This document shows positions 19,453-28,868 of a stretch of 64,000 nucleotides of DNA, piece by piece (the first letter of the stretch is position 1; each line of letters starts with the position of its first letter). Source of the stretch: Cohaesibacter sp. ES.047 (lineage in GTDB: Bacteria; Pseudomonadota; Alphaproteobacteria; Rhizobiales; Cohaesibacteraceae); the NCBI RefSeq assembly GCF_900215505.1, contig NZ_LT907844.1, positions 992,001 through 1,056,000 of the forward strand. Direction: 5' to 3'. The position numbers and the translations under genes were made by a program. A model generated the notes under the pieces. It searched no databases and was not told the origin of the DNA. It saw only the letters and a list, made by a program, of their open reading frames with translations.

Positions 19453-20139
19453 TTGCTAGCAGAACTGCGAGAAGACGTTTTCCGCGCCAATCTTGAATTG
19501 AATGAGCGCGGTGTCGTGGTCTACACATGGGGCAATGTAAGCGGTATTGATCGGGAACAGGGTCTGGTGGTGATCAAGCCATCGGGGGTTCCCTATGAGG
19601 ATATGACCGCTGATGACATGGTCGTTGTGGATCTCGAGAACAATGTTGTCTGGGGCGACAAGAAGCCCTCGTCGGACACCAAAACGCATACGACCCTCTA
19701 TAAAGCCTTTCCCGCCCTTGGTGGCGTCACCCACACACATTCACGTCATGCTGTCGCCTGGGCTCAGGCCCGCAGGGACATTCCTTGTCTTGGGACGACG
19801 CAGGCCGATTATTGTTCTGGCCCCGTGCCCTGCACTGCGCCGCTGACGGAAGAAGAAGTCAATCGGGATTACGAGACCACGACCGCCGAAGCTATCATTC
19901 GCCGGTTCGATGGGATTGATCCGGTTGCCGTACCCATGGTGCTTGTCGCCGGTCACGGGCCGTTTGCTTGGGGCAAGGATGCGGCGGAATCCGTGCGCAA
20001 TGCAGTGATCCTTGAAGAGATTGCGAATATGGCAACGCTGACAGCGACCATATCCAACCCTCTCAAGCCGCTGGAGCAATATGTGCTCGATTATCACTAT
20101 GAGCGCAAACACGGCAAAAACGCCTGGTACGGCCAGTAG
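19453..20139 (+). CDS. araD: L-ribulose-5-phosphate 4-epimerase
   Basis: Cytoplasmic zinc enzyme of 228 residues converting L-ribulose 5-phosphate to D-xylulose 5-phosphate, the last arabinose-specific step. The start is TTG 19453, set by GGAGG (19441-19445), and gives [10 protein letters not shown] as in the family; a frame from 19408 adds 15 unsupported residues. Zinc ligands appear as [13 protein letters not shown] (about 93-105) and GHGPFAWG (about 168-175). The catalytic segment [15 protein letters not shown] is present. It is followed by araA after 122 bases. Confidence 0.95.
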   Translation: MLAELREDVFRANLELNERGVVVYTWGNVSGIDREQGLVVIKPSGVPYEDMTADDMVVVDLENNVVWGDKKPSSDTKTHTTLYKAFPALGGVTHTHSRHAVAWAQARRDIPCLGTTQADYCSGPVPCTAPLTEEEVNRDYETTTAEAIIRRFDGIDPVAVPMVLVAGHGPFAWGKDAAESVRNAVILEEIANMATLTATISNPLKPLEQYVLDYHYERKHGKNAWYGQ

Positions 20140-20261
20140 GCCGGACGCACTCTTCTTCTGACGCAACCGAACGCCTGCCAAATCTCTCCGTGCCACGGAG
20201 CATGGCAGTATGGGAGCCGCGCCATCGTAGCGGCGAACATTTTATTCGAAAGGGCAATATC

Positions 20262-21770
20262 ATGTACGGATTGAAACCGCTCAAATTCTGGTTCATCTGC
20301 GGCTCGCAGCATCTTTATGGACCGGAGACGCTCGAGCAGGTCAGCGCCAATGCGCGTGAGGTCGTGGCTGGTTTGAATGACAGTGGGCGTCTCGTCCTGC
20401 CGGTCGAATTTGCGGGCATGGTCACCAGGCCCAATGAAATCACCGATGTCTGCCAGCGGGCTTCCAACGATCCCGAATGTGGCGGTGTCATCGTTTGGAT
20501 GCACACCTTCTCCCCGGCAAAAATGTGGATTCGTGGTCTTAACCTGCTGACCAAACCGATCCTTCATCTGCACACCCAGTATCGGGCTGACCTGCCTTGG
20601 GACAGCCTCGATATGGATTACATGAACCTGCATCAGGCAGCACATGGCGACCGCGAAGGCGGGCATATTCATACTCGCATGCGGCTTGCTCGCAAGGTGG
20701 TCGTCGGTCACTGGAAGGAAGCGGACGTTCAGGACCGCATTGATGCCTGGATGCGTGCTGCACGCGCTTGGAATGACTGGCAGGGTGGCCGGATCTGCCG
20801 CTTTGGCGACAACATGCGCGATGTCGCCGTGACCGAAGGGGACAAGGTCGGGGCAGAAATGGCGCTGGGCATGGGCGTTGACGGTTGGGCGGTTGGCGAT
20901 CTGGTTGCCCGTATGGCGCAATTCTCAGATGCCGAGGTTGAAGCCCGCGCGGCTGAGTATGACGAAGCCTACACTCTGATGCCGGAACTGGCTCCGAGCG
21001 GTGCGCGCCGCGACAGTCTTCTTGATGCTGCGCGTCAGGAACTGGGCATCGAAGCCTTCCTTAAGGAAGGGGGCTATACGGCCTTTACCCATACTTTCCA
21101 GGATCTGCATGGGCTCAATCAGCTTCCCGGTCTTGCGCCTCAGCGCCTGATGGCGCAGGGCTTTGGCTTCTCGGGTGAGGGTGACTGGAAAACCCCGGCC
21201 ATCATCCGCGCCTTGAAAGTCATGGGCCATGGCCTCACCGGTGCCTGCTCCTTCATGGAAGACTACACCTACAACATGGTTGACGGTCAGGAATGCGTGC
21301 TTGGCTCGCATATGCTCGAAGTTTGCCCGACGATTGCCGAAGGCAAGCCGACGATGGAAATCCATCCTCTGGGTATTGGTGGCAAGGCTGATCCGGTCCG
21401 TCTGGTGTTCAACTCCCGTAAAGGACGTGCGGTTAATGCCAGCCTTATCGACATGGGCAACCGTTTCCGCCTGATCGCCAACGTGGTTGAATCCATCGAT
21501 CATCCGGATCTGCCCAAATTGCCGGTTGCGCGCGCTGTATGGGAAACCAAGCCCGATCTGAAAACCGCTTGTGCGGCCTGGATCTATGCGGGCGGCGCGC
21601 ATCACACCGCCTACAGCTATGATGTGACGACGGAAATGCTCGAAGATTTTGCTGAAATCGCAGGGATCGAGCTTTGCGTGATCGACGAAGATACCGAAAT
21701 CGGTGCCTTCAAGCAGACCTTGCGCAACAACGAGATCTATTGGCACTTCGCCAAAGGGATCCGCGCCTGA
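20262..21770 (+). CDS. araA: L-arabinose isomerase
   Basis: Cytoplasmic manganese-dependent isomerase of 502 residues (E. coli AraA 500) converting L-arabinose to L-ribulose. I chose the ATG at 20262 ([20 protein letters not shown]), because the N-terminal strand then begins as in AraA; a frame from 20190 is unlikely. Family landmarks include [16 protein letters not shown] (about 80-95), FLHTQ-like [23 protein letters not shown] (about 330), and the metal-ligand histidine in [16 protein letters not shown]. Together with araB and araD it completes the isomerase route. Confidence 0.96.
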   Translation: MYGLKPLKFWFICGSQHLYGPETLEQVSANAREVVAGLNDSGRLVLPVEFAGMVTRPNEITDVCQRASNDPECGGVIVWMHTFSPAKMWIRGLNLLTKPILHLHTQYRADLPWDSLDMDYMNLHQAAHGDREGGHIHTRMRLARKVVVGHWKEADVQDRIDAWMRAARAWNDWQGGRICRFGDNMRDVAVTEGDKVGAEMALGMGVDGWAVGDLVARMAQFSDAEVEARAAEYDEAYTLMPELAPSGARRDSLLDAARQELGIEAFLKEGGYTAFTHTFQDLHGLNQLPGLAPQRLMAQGFGFSGEGDWKTPAIIRALKVMGHGLTGACSFMEDYTYNMVDGQECVLGSHMLEVCPTIAEGKPTMEIHPLGIGGKADPVRLVFNSRKGRAVNASLIDMGNRFRLIANVVESIDHPDLPKLPVARAVWETKPDLKTACAAWIYAGGAHHTAYSYDVTTEMLEDFAEIAGIELCVIDEDTEIGAFKQTLRNNEIYWHFAKGIRA

Positions 21771-21866
21771 TTGCCAGTGATCTGGTAAGTGATCTGGTAA
21801 GTGAGTTGGCGACTGCTGTCTGTTCCTAGCTGCCCGGCCTAAAGATCAGATGGTTGCCAACAAGCA

Positions 21867-21903
21867 TCCCCGGAAGGGTCACCTTCCGGGGATTGTTTGT
21901 TTA
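21867..21903. terminator. Terminator between araA and araC (convergent)
   Basis: CCCCGGAAGG (21868-21877) pairs with CCTTCCGGGG (21882-21891), loop GTCA, followed by ATTGTTTGTTT. Both converging genes could use it. Confidence 0.8.
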
Positions 21904-21916
21904 AAGGGCAAGTGTT

Positions 21917-22948
21917 CTATGTTGGTAGCTTGGAAAGACTTTCCGGCCCCATGGCTTGATCCGAACCAATGACGCTGTTCACTTCGTCGGTCTGGCCACC
22001 ACCATTTTGTGGCAGACTGCGTTCGCGGAAGGTGCGTGGGCTCATGCCGGTGTGGCGGCGGAAAACGCGCGAGAAATAGAGCGGATCATCATATCCGACC
22101 ATTTGCGAGAGGGATTTGATGGGGACGTTGGTGACCCGAAGGATCTGCATGGCATATTGCACGCGCTGGCCATCTCGCCACTGCACGACGCCGGTGCCGA
22201 TGTTTTTCTGAAACAGATGCGACAGGCGTGAGGGCGACAGGCAGACGTGGCTGGCGATTTCCTTGACGGTCAGAGATTTGTCCAGATTTTCGGAAATCAT
22301 CGAGCAGGCGGCGAGGACACGTTCGTCCAGCACGCGGCTGGTGGTTTTGGGGGTGCGTGTGGTGCGCGCGCATTGCAGCAGGATGTGTTCGAGACGATTG
22401 AAGGCAAGGTCTACCGAGAGGCTGCCGGGTGAATCAGCCCATTTTTCCACCTCGACGAAGAGGCGGAACAGTTCGCTGGTCTTGCTCTCTTCATTCTTGC
22501 GCATCAGATAGACGCCGTCGATGTTGGTTTCCCAATGCAGCCACGGTTTCCAGAAGGCGCGGGGCTGGAAATAGATCCAGCGGTGCCACCATTTGTCAGC
22601 GTCGAAGTCGCGCCCGTAAAAATGCTTTGATCCGGGAGGGAAAAGCAGCAAATCTCCCGGATGGACGGTGAAGGAATTCTTGCCATCAAAGACACGTCCG
22701 ACCCCGTCGACGGTCAGGTTGATGATCCAGCCGCGCATGCCGTCGGGCCGGTCAATGTAGAAGTCGAGCGGGCCGTCCTTTTCAATCGGCGTGATGCTGG
22801 CCACAAGGCGCACGTCGAACTCGAAGCCGGGAAAGAGAGGAGCGACTTGCGTGTCGTCATCCGACCGGTTGGAGCGATAGGCGAGCTTGCGAAAAATGCG
22901 CTGAACGGCAGCATCTTCACTTGGATTGAAATAAGAATGATCGTCCAT
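21917..22948 (-). CDS. araC: Arabinose operon regulator AraC
   Basis: DNA-binding regulator of 343 residues. Unlike most AraC-family proteins it resembles the true AraC over the sensor domain as well: TPIEKDGPLDFYIDRPDGM, the cupin strand with PGDLLLFPPGSKHFYGRD (about 110-130) and WIYFQPRAFW. The C-terminal double helix-turn-helix carries VCLSPSRLSHLFQK (about 245-258) and DPLYFSRVFRRHTGMSP (about 290-308). It lies divergently from araB with a 167-base spacer holding an AraC-like site. It probably senses L-arabinose and controls chvE-gguAB, araDA, araB and itself. No clear ribosome site precedes the ATG. Confidence 0.93.
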   Translation of the reverse strand: MDDHSYFNPSEDAAVQRIFRKLAYRSNRSDDDTQVAPLFPGFEFDVRLVASITPIEKDGPLDFYIDRPDGMRGWIINLTVDGVGRVFDGKNSFTVHPGDLLLFPPGSKHFYGRDFDADKWWHRWIYFQPRAFWKPWLHWETNIDGVYLMRKNEESKTSELFRLFVEVEKWADSPGSLSVDLAFNRLEHILLQCARTTRTPKTTSRVLDERVLAACSMISENLDKSLTVKEIASHVCLSPSRLSHLFQKNIGTGVVQWRDGQRVQYAMQILRVTNVPIKSLSQMVGYDDPLYFSRVFRRHTGMSPRTFRERSLPQNGGGQTDEVNSVIGSDQAMGPESLSKLPT

Positions 22949-22976
22949 GTGTCTAGCGGTTTGCTACCTTGTGAAG

Positions 22977-23014
22977 CATCAGGATCATCCATATTGTAAA
23001 CTTTATGGGAGTCT
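22977..23014 (+). promoter_or_regulatory. Candidate AraC site in the araC-araB spacer
   Basis: TCCATATTGTAAAC (22988-23001) matches the B-box TCCATA and the following A-box-like AAAC found before chvE and araD. The upstream A-box (TAGC) is not well conserved here (CATC). It lies 115-128 bases before araB and about 40 bases before araC. Confidence 0.5.
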
Positions 23015-23115
23015 TTGAAAAGGGGGACTGTATTGGGCGATCAAGTAGAATTGTCCATGCGGTTTTGACCATTTCAAATCAATGAAAAGCACGCCATTCA
23101 GGGAGGAGTGAGGCC

Positions 23116-24747
23116 ATGGCCACCGATCAGCAGACCTGCACTTTGGGTTTGGATTTTGGATCCGACAGCGTAAGAGCCGTCATTGTCAGTGTCGAAAATG
23201 GGGATGAACTGGCCTCTGCCGTCGCGACCTATCCGCGCTGGGCGGAAGGAAAATTCTGCGATCCGACCCGTCAACAATTTCGCCAGCATCCGGCAGATCA
23301 TCTCGAAGCCATGACCAGCGCCGTCAAGGGCGCGTTGGCCGAGATGGGAGATCAGAAGCCCGACATCATCGGGATTGGCGTTGATACCACCGGGTCGTCC
23401 CCGATGCCGCTGACCGCCGATGGTACGGCTCTGGCGCTCAAGGACGGTTTCGCGACCGACCCGGACGCCATGTGCATCCTGTGGAAGGACCATACCTCCG
23501 TCAAGGAAGCCGAAGACATCAACACGCTGTGTCATTCCGGCAAGTTTCCCGACTACACCAAATATGTTGGCGGAATCTATTCGTCTGAATGGTTCTGGGC
23601 CAAGATCCTCAATGTGGGCCGCAACAACCCGGAAGTCTTTCAGGCCGCGGCCACGTGGGTCGAATTCTGCGACTGGATCCCCTCGGTTCTGACGGGTGTC
23701 GACGATGCCAACAATGTTGTTCGCGGTGTTTGCGCGGCAGGCCACAAAGCCCTGTGGAACCCGGAATTCGATGGGCTGCCGAGCCTTGAATGGATGACGG
23801 CGCTTGATCCATGCCTTGGCAATCTGGGCTATCCGATGTTCACCGAAACCCGCACCTCCGATCAGTCCGCCGGTGGATTGAGCGAGGAATGGGCAGGACG
23901 CTTTGGTCTGAAGGCCGGTATTCCTGTTGCTGTCGGTGCGTTCGACTGCCATATGGGCGCAGTCGGTGCTGGTATCGAGGACTATTCGCTGGTGCGCGTA
24001 ATGGGCACCTCGACCTGCGATATTCTGGTTGCGCCACCCGAAGAGGTTGGCGACACGCTTGTGCGCGGGATCTGTGGTCAGGTTCCGGGCAGTGCGATGC
24101 CCGACTCGATCGGATTTGAAGCCGGTCAGTCGTCATTCGGTGATGTGTTTGCATGGTTTGAGCGGATTCTGACATGGAACCGCAAGAGCAGCGCCAAGTC
24201 CGGCTCTTTGTTGCCTGAACTGGAAGCAGAAGCTGCCCTTCTGCCGCCGGGAGGCTATGGCGAGCGTGCGCTCGACTGGCTGAACGGTCGCCGGACACCG
24301 GACGCCGATCAGACCGTGAAGGCGATCATTGCTGGTCTACATCTGGGTTCGACAGCGCCGTCGATCTATCGTGCCCTCATCGAAGCCACCGCCTTTGGCT
24401 CGCGGGCGATCGTCGAGCGCTTCGAAGAACAGGGCATTCCGGTCAAGAAGATCGTCGGGATTGGCGGGATTGCGCGCAAGTCCGACCTGATCTCGCAGGT
24501 CTGTGCCGATGTGATGAACCGCAGCATCTATGTGATCGAATCCGATCAGTGCTGTGCCCGTGGCGCGGCGATCTTTGCGGCCACGGCTGCTGGTGCCTAT
24601 GACGATATCCACGCCGCCAAGGATGCCATGCACAGTCCGGTGGAAAAGGTCTTTGAGCCCAATCCCGAAGCCCACAAGATCTATGATGAACTCTACAAGG
24701 ACTATCAGCGGATCGGCGCCTTTGCTGGCGAGCTTTCCAAGTCTTAA
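23116..24747 (+). CDS. araB: L-ribulokinase
   Basis: Cytoplasmic FGGY-family kinase of 543 residues (E. coli AraB 566) that phosphorylates L-ribulose at C5. The N-terminus has the phosphate-binding loop GLDFGSDSVRAVIV. Further landmarks are GIGVDTTGSSPMPL (about 77-90), DHTSVKEA, GAFDCHMGAVGAG (about 276-288) and MGTSTCDILV. In the C-terminal half GIGGIARKSDLISQV (about 452-466) forms the adenosine site. GGGAGGAG precedes the ATG. The class is AraB rather than xylulokinase by these motifs and by context. A terminator follows. Confidence 0.95.
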   Translation: MATDQQTCTLGLDFGSDSVRAVIVSVENGDELASAVATYPRWAEGKFCDPTRQQFRQHPADHLEAMTSAVKGALAEMGDQKPDIIGIGVDTTGSSPMPLTADGTALALKDGFATDPDAMCILWKDHTSVKEAEDINTLCHSGKFPDYTKYVGGIYSSEWFWAKILNVGRNNPEVFQAAATWVEFCDWIPSVLTGVDDANNVVRGVCAAGHKALWNPEFDGLPSLEWMTALDPCLGNLGYPMFTETRTSDQSAGGLSEEWAGRFGLKAGIPVAVGAFDCHMGAVGAGIEDYSLVRVMGTSTCDILVAPPEEVGDTLVRGICGQVPGSAMPDSIGFEAGQSSFGDVFAWFERILTWNRKSSAKSGSLLPELEAEAALLPPGGYGERALDWLNGRRTPDADQTVKAIIAGLHLGSTAPSIYRALIEATAFGSRAIVERFEEQGIPVKKIVGIGGIARKSDLISQVCADVMNRSIYVIESDQCCARGAAIFAATAAGAYDDIHAAKDAMHSPVEKVFEPNPEAHKIYDELYKDYQRIGAFAGELSKS

Positions 24748-24802
24748 GGCCGGTTGACCGGTTCACATCGCTACGGTTTCTTTCCGTATGCCTGACTGAC
24801 AG

Positions 24803-24838
24803 ACCTCCGGCAGGGTGCTTCCCTGTCGGAGGTTTTTG
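24803..24838 (+). terminator. Rho-independent terminator after araB
   Basis: ACCTCCGGCAGGG (24803-24815) pairs with CCCTGTCGGAGGT (24821-24833, one G-U pair), loop TGCTT, followed by TTTTG. Confidence 0.85.
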
Positions 24839-25116
24839 TTTGTGAGGCTGTTGGCGGCACCGTCATTGCCGTTTGGAGAATGACAGCGTTTGGTGCATAA
24901 GTGGATCATCGCTTTCGTCACGACCGCGTGCCTGATAGGGAAGTCGCAAACCGGTTTTGTTTTGTGATTTGCCGGTCCTGGTCGCTCGTACGGGATGCTT
25001 CAATTCTCCCGCGGCGGGGCGAGCCAAATGAAGAGTGACTTTGTTTCATGGGCTTCTTGCGTCTGCCATTTGGGGGGGGCGCGCTGCAGAACCCATCAGT
25101 CTGAAATGGATGCTCG

Positions 25117-26073
25117 ATGTCTGCCAAAGTGAACATAGCCACTGTGACGCTCAATCCCGCGATTGATCAGACGATCCGGATCGACAATTTTGTCGCCGGA
25201 GGGGTCAACAGGGTGCTCGGCGAGCAGTCCGATGCGGGGGGGAAGGGGGTCAATGTGGCGTCCTTTCTGTCGCACTTCGGCCACAAGGTTGCAGTGACTG
25301 GATTGCTCGGGGCGCGGAACCCGGCGATTTTCGAGCGCCTGTTTCACGATTGCGGCATCGTCAACCGCTTTGTCATGGCGCATGGATCGACGCGGATCAA
25401 TGTCAAGATTGTCGATACGATTCAGAACCGTGTGACGGATGTGAACTTTCCCGGCCTATCAGTGAGCTCCTATGACGTGGATGGCGTTTTTGCTGCCATC
25501 GATGACTTGTGTGCCGAAGGGGTAGGGAGTTTCCTCTTCGCGGGAAGTCTGCCTGCTGGAACGTCGACGGGTCTTTATGCGGAGATCGTCGCTCATCTCA
25601 AGGCCATGGGCAAACGGGTGGTGTTGGATACCAGCGGGCCCGCGCTGAAGGAAGCGGTGCTCAAAGGGCCTGATATCATCAAGCCCAACCTGCATGAATT
25701 CAACGAGCTCACTGGGAATGCCCTTACCAAGCCCAAAGACATCGTTCGTGTCGCGCGTGAATTGTCTGACAGCTCCAATGTGCCGCTCGTGGTGGTTTCG
25801 CTCGGGGAGCGCGGTGCCCTGTTCGTGACCAGCGAAGAGGCGCTTTGGGCCCGCCCGCCCAAGGTCGATGTCAGCACGACCGTCGGGGCCGGGGATGCGA
25901 TGGTTGCCGGTCTCATGCATTGTCTGCAGCTTGACCTGTCGCTGTCAGACATGGCGCGCCAGTCAACGGCCTGCTCTGTCGGGGCTTTGACCGAGGTGGG
26001 GCCCCTGTTGCCCGATGTTTCGGTGATTGACGCGCTTGCGCAGAAGGTAAAAATCGAACCGGTCGAGCTCTAG
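25117..26073 (+). CDS. PfkB-family hexose/ketose-phosphate kinase (FruK/LacC branch)
   Basis: Cytoplasmic kinase of 318 residues. The FruK/LacC branch is indicated by TVTLNPAIDQTIRI at the N-terminus, DAGGKGVNVASFL (about 40-52), and the PfkB signature 2 with VGAGDAMVAG (about 258-268), where Asp is the catalytic base. Candidates are 1-phosphofructokinase or tagatose-6-phosphate kinase. No PTS fructose gene (fruA/fruB) is nearby, which weakens the FruK assignment. It starts 370 bases after araB. The spacer holds the araB terminator and nothing else I can identify. Confidence 0.85.
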   Translation: MSAKVNIATVTLNPAIDQTIRIDNFVAGGVNRVLGEQSDAGGKGVNVASFLSHFGHKVAVTGLLGARNPAIFERLFHDCGIVNRFVMAHGSTRINVKIVDTIQNRVTDVNFPGLSVSSYDVDGVFAAIDDLCAEGVGSFLFAGSLPAGTSTGLYAEIVAHLKAMGKRVVLDTSGPALKEAVLKGPDIIKPNLHEFNELTGNALTKPKDIVRVARELSDSSNVPLVVVSLGERGALFVTSEEALWARPPKVDVSTTVGAGDAMVAGLMHCLQLDLSLSDMARQSTACSVGALTEVGPLLPDVSVIDALAQKVKIEPVEL

Positions 26074-26368
26074 GCGTCTGGTGCGTTGGCAGAAAGCGCT
26101 GCCGTTTCGCCTTCCTCGCCCGGCGCTCGTGTATTCTCATTAAGGGCAATTGCTTAGCCTTGTTGGAAATGGCTTGCACTGTGTGATGGATCATTGACAA
26201 GCGGTTGTGGCTGGCGCAGATACGATCGAGATCGACGTGCCAATCGGCTCGCCCGAAGGATGTCCCCGCGCACCTTCAAGGCGTCGCTGCTGTCGGTCCG
26301 GCCGCATGCCATAACCCATGCAATCCCGCCAAACAGCCTGTGGCCATCCAATCCTAAAGGGAATGAAT

Positions 26369-26842
26369 ATGCTATCTGCCAATCTGAACAACCTGTCCAT
26401 CATCCCCTATCTGCAGCCCGAGCTGGCCGAGATCATCGGCAAGGTCAAGGCGCTGGTCGAGAGCAAACCGGCTCTGGGGCGGCACGAGATCGACGGAGAC
26501 AAGTTTTTCGTCAATTTTGTCGAGGATCACACCGAGCCTTTCGCAGACCGGAGACCAGAGTTTCACCGGAATTATCTTGATATTCAGGTTCTTGCGGAAG
26601 GGGCCGAGATCATCGGATGGAGCCACTCGCCTGCGACCCGCATCACCGAAGACCTATTGAAGGAAAAAGACGTGGCCTTCACCAAGGGTTCCGAGAATGA
26701 AAAGCTTCTGACGCTTGCGCCGATGGATTTTGCGATTTTTTATCCAGGGGAGGTGCACCGGCCGCTGGTGGCGACAGAAGAGGGGCCGATGAAGATCTTC
26801 AAATTTGTCGCCAAGATCCATCGCAGCCTTCTGGAGAAATGA
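26369..26842 (+). CDS. YhcH/YjgK/YiaL family protein
   Basis: Small cytoplasmic protein of 157 residues of the YhcH family (cupin-like fold). Members accompany sialic acid, uronate or other sugar operons and may be sugar anomerases. I prefer the ATG at 26369 because AAAGG (26356-26360) is eight bases upstream; ATG 26363 would be too close. Landmarks are RHEIDGDKFFVNFVEDHTEPF (about 40-60), EFHRNYLDIQVLAEG (about 66-80), and FYPGEVHRPLVA (about 127-138), whose histidines and acids line the metal site. The 295-base upstream spacer shows no clear element. Confidence 0.88.
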   Translation: MLSANLNNLSIIPYLQPELAEIIGKVKALVESKPALGRHEIDGDKFFVNFVEDHTEPFADRRPEFHRNYLDIQVLAEGAEIIGWSHSPATRITEDLLKEKDVAFTKGSENEKLLTLAPMDFAIFYPGEVHRPLVATEEGPMKIFKFVAKIHRSLLEK

Positions 26843-26962
26843 CCTGAGAGCATGGCCTGAACTATGCTGTTTGAAGCGAATGCATGCTCTGGATGCGGCT
26901 TCCCGGTGGGGTGATCGGTGGATGGTGTTTGAAAAATGCGCTTGATTGGTCGACAAAAAGAG

Positions 26963-26980
26963 AAATTGGTTGACCAAATT
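26963..26980. promoter_or_regulatory. Candidate UxuR/ExuR-like (GntR family) operator
   Basis: AAATTGGTTGACCAAATT closely matches the hexuronate-regulator consensus AAATTGGTATACCAATTT known from gamma-proteobacteria. It lies 240 bases before the UxuB-like gene. A weaker partial copy (TTGGTCGACAA) begins at 26947. Confidence 0.5.
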
Positions 26981-27219
26981 CACGAAGCGACTATGGTCAA
27001 TGGTAAAGATGTCTGCTCGCAATCGGCACGCCGCTGCAGTTTCGGCTCCTTTGATGGCCGTATGGATCAGCTGAGCCGGTCTGGACAGGCAAATGGCACT
27101 TTGGGGCCGATAAGCAAATGGGGCCAAAGGGCAATTCTGATTTTTTCAAGTGACGGGCATTCATGGCTGACGATGCCGGGCAGATGTCCGATCAATCCTA
27201 AAAGACTGGACTAGCGACT

Positions 27220-28695
27220 ATGACTGACTTTGTGACGCTCAACCTTGATGCCTTGCCTGAGGCGGTGGAGCTGCCGTCCTACGACCGCTCCGCTCTCAAG
27301 CCTCGCATCGCCCATATCGGCTTTGGCGCCTTTGCCCGAGCGCATATCGCGATGCATCTGCATGAAACGCTTGCCGAGACCGGTAGTGACTGGGGCATGC
27401 GTGCTGTCGAACTGTTTGGCAGCCCCGAGCGATTTGATATGCTCGATGCCAATGATCGTCTCTACACGCTTGTCGAGACCAGCGATGAAGGCAAGAGCAC
27501 ACGGCTGCTCGGTGCCCTTTGCGACACACAGCACGTGGCCCGGGATGGAATTGCCGCAATCATCGATGGTTTGGCAGAAGAAGATCTGAAGATCATCTCC
27601 ATGACCATCACCGAGAAGGGCTATTGCGTCAAGAACGAGCATCTGGACACGGACAATGAACTGATCCAGCACGATCTTGCCAATCTGGACGCTCCGAAAT
27701 CCGCCATCGGTGTCATTGTTGCCGCGCTTGCCAAGCGCCGCGAACTTGATCGCGGTCCCTTCACGGTCATGTCCTGTGACAACCTGCCGCACAATGGCAA
27801 ACTGACGCGGATTTCCATTCTGGAATTTGCAAAGACTCTGGACGCTGAACTGGGCGCCTGGATCGAGGCAAATGTCTCCTTCCCCTCTACCATGGTTGAT
27901 CGTATCGTGCCTGCCCTGACGGACGAGTCCATCGAACTTGTCAGCGAAGTGCTTGGCGGTCAGACCGATCCCAACTGCATCGTTTGCGAGCCGTTCCGCC
28001 AGTGGGTGATTGAAGACAATTTCATGGCTGGCCGTCCAGAATGGGAAACCGCTGGTGCCCAGCTCGTGGCTGACGTCGAGCCGTTCGAGGAAATGAAACT
28101 GCGGACCCTCAACGGTTGCCATTCCTTCCTCGCCTATCTCGGTTTTCTGGCAGGCAAGGAAACCATCTCCGACTGCATGGCCGATCCGGTGTTCCATGCC
28201 GAAGCGCGCAAGCTGATGGTAGATGAGCAACGCCCGACGCTGGATGTGCCCGGTGATGTAGACCTTCTGGAATATGCGGACATGCTGCTCAAGCGCTTCA
28301 GCAATTCTCAGCTCAAACACCGAACTTGGCAGATCGCGTCTGATGGCACCCAGAAGATGCCGCAGCGCTGGCTCAATTCGGTGCGTTGGCACATTGAAAA
28401 CGGGTCAAGCTACCGTCATCTCGTGTTGGGGATCGGCGGCTGGATGAACTACATCAAGGGTAAGCGCGGTGGTGAGTCCTATGAGGTGCTCGATCCGATG
28501 GCCGGCAAACTGGCCGACATCGTGTCGCGCTTCAGTGATGATGCAACCCATTATGTCGACGCGCTGCTGGCGCTAGATGAGGTCTTCCCGAAGGATCTGG
28601 TTGGCAATGACGATTTCCGCACGGCTGTTCATCTGGCCTACGTCAAGGTTGCTGCAGAAGGGGCGCAGCGAGCGGTCGAAGCATTGGCCGACTGA
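27220..28695 (+). CDS. uxuB: Mannitol-dehydrogenase-family oxidoreductase, UxuB-like (D-mannonate/fructuronate)
   Basis: Cytoplasmic NAD-dependent long-chain polyol dehydrogenase of 491 residues. The N-terminal Rossmann segment IAHIGFGAFARAHIA (about 31-45), ISMTITEKGYC (about 127-137), the catalytic lysine region with SAIGVIVAALAKRRE, TVMSCDNLPHNG (about 185-197), CEPFRQWVIEDNF (about 257-269) and KLRTLNGCHSFLAYLG (about 295-310) follow UxuB closely. UxuB interconverts D-fructuronate and D-mannonate in glucuronate breakdown; mannitol 2-dehydrogenase is the main alternative. The UxuR/ExuR-like palindrome upstream favours the uronate role. No mannonate dehydratase (uxuA) or uronate isomerase is in the window. 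Confidence 0.8.
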   Translation: MTDFVTLNLDALPEAVELPSYDRSALKPRIAHIGFGAFARAHIAMHLHETLAETGSDWGMRAVELFGSPERFDMLDANDRLYTLVETSDEGKSTRLLGALCDTQHVARDGIAAIIDGLAEEDLKIISMTITEKGYCVKNEHLDTDNELIQHDLANLDAPKSAIGVIVAALAKRRELDRGPFTVMSCDNLPHNGKLTRISILEFAKTLDAELGAWIEANVSFPSTMVDRIVPALTDESIELVSEVLGGQTDPNCIVCEPFRQWVIEDNFMAGRPEWETAGAQLVADVEPFEEMKLRTLNGCHSFLAYLGFLAGKETISDCMADPVFHAEARKLMVDEQRPTLDVPGDVDLLEYADMLLKRFSNSQLKHRTWQIASDGTQKMPQRWLNSVRWHIENGSSYRHLVLGIGGWMNYIKGKRGGESYEVLDPMAGKLADIVSRFSDDATHYVDALLALDEVFPKDLVGNDDFRTAVHLAYVKVAAEGAQRAVEALAD

Positions 28696-28755
28696 TCCGG
28701 CTGGACAAGATCTGATATGCCAGATCTGACATCCAAGGTTTGCTATGATTGCAGC

Positions 28756-28778
28756 AAGGGGCGCATTTTGCGCCCTTT
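28756..28778 (+). terminator. Probable terminator after the UxuB-like gene
   Basis: A ten-bp stem with one G-U pair (28756-28765 with 28769-28778, loop TTT) lies 60 bases after the stop. The T run is short, so termination may be partial. Confidence 0.55.
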
Positions 28779-28868
28779 GTTCGTTGAAGCTCTGTAAACG
28801 GTGGATAGACGCTTTGACCGGTTTTCACTGCACTGCTATGAAGAAGGCAATGCCCACCGGTTTCAATC

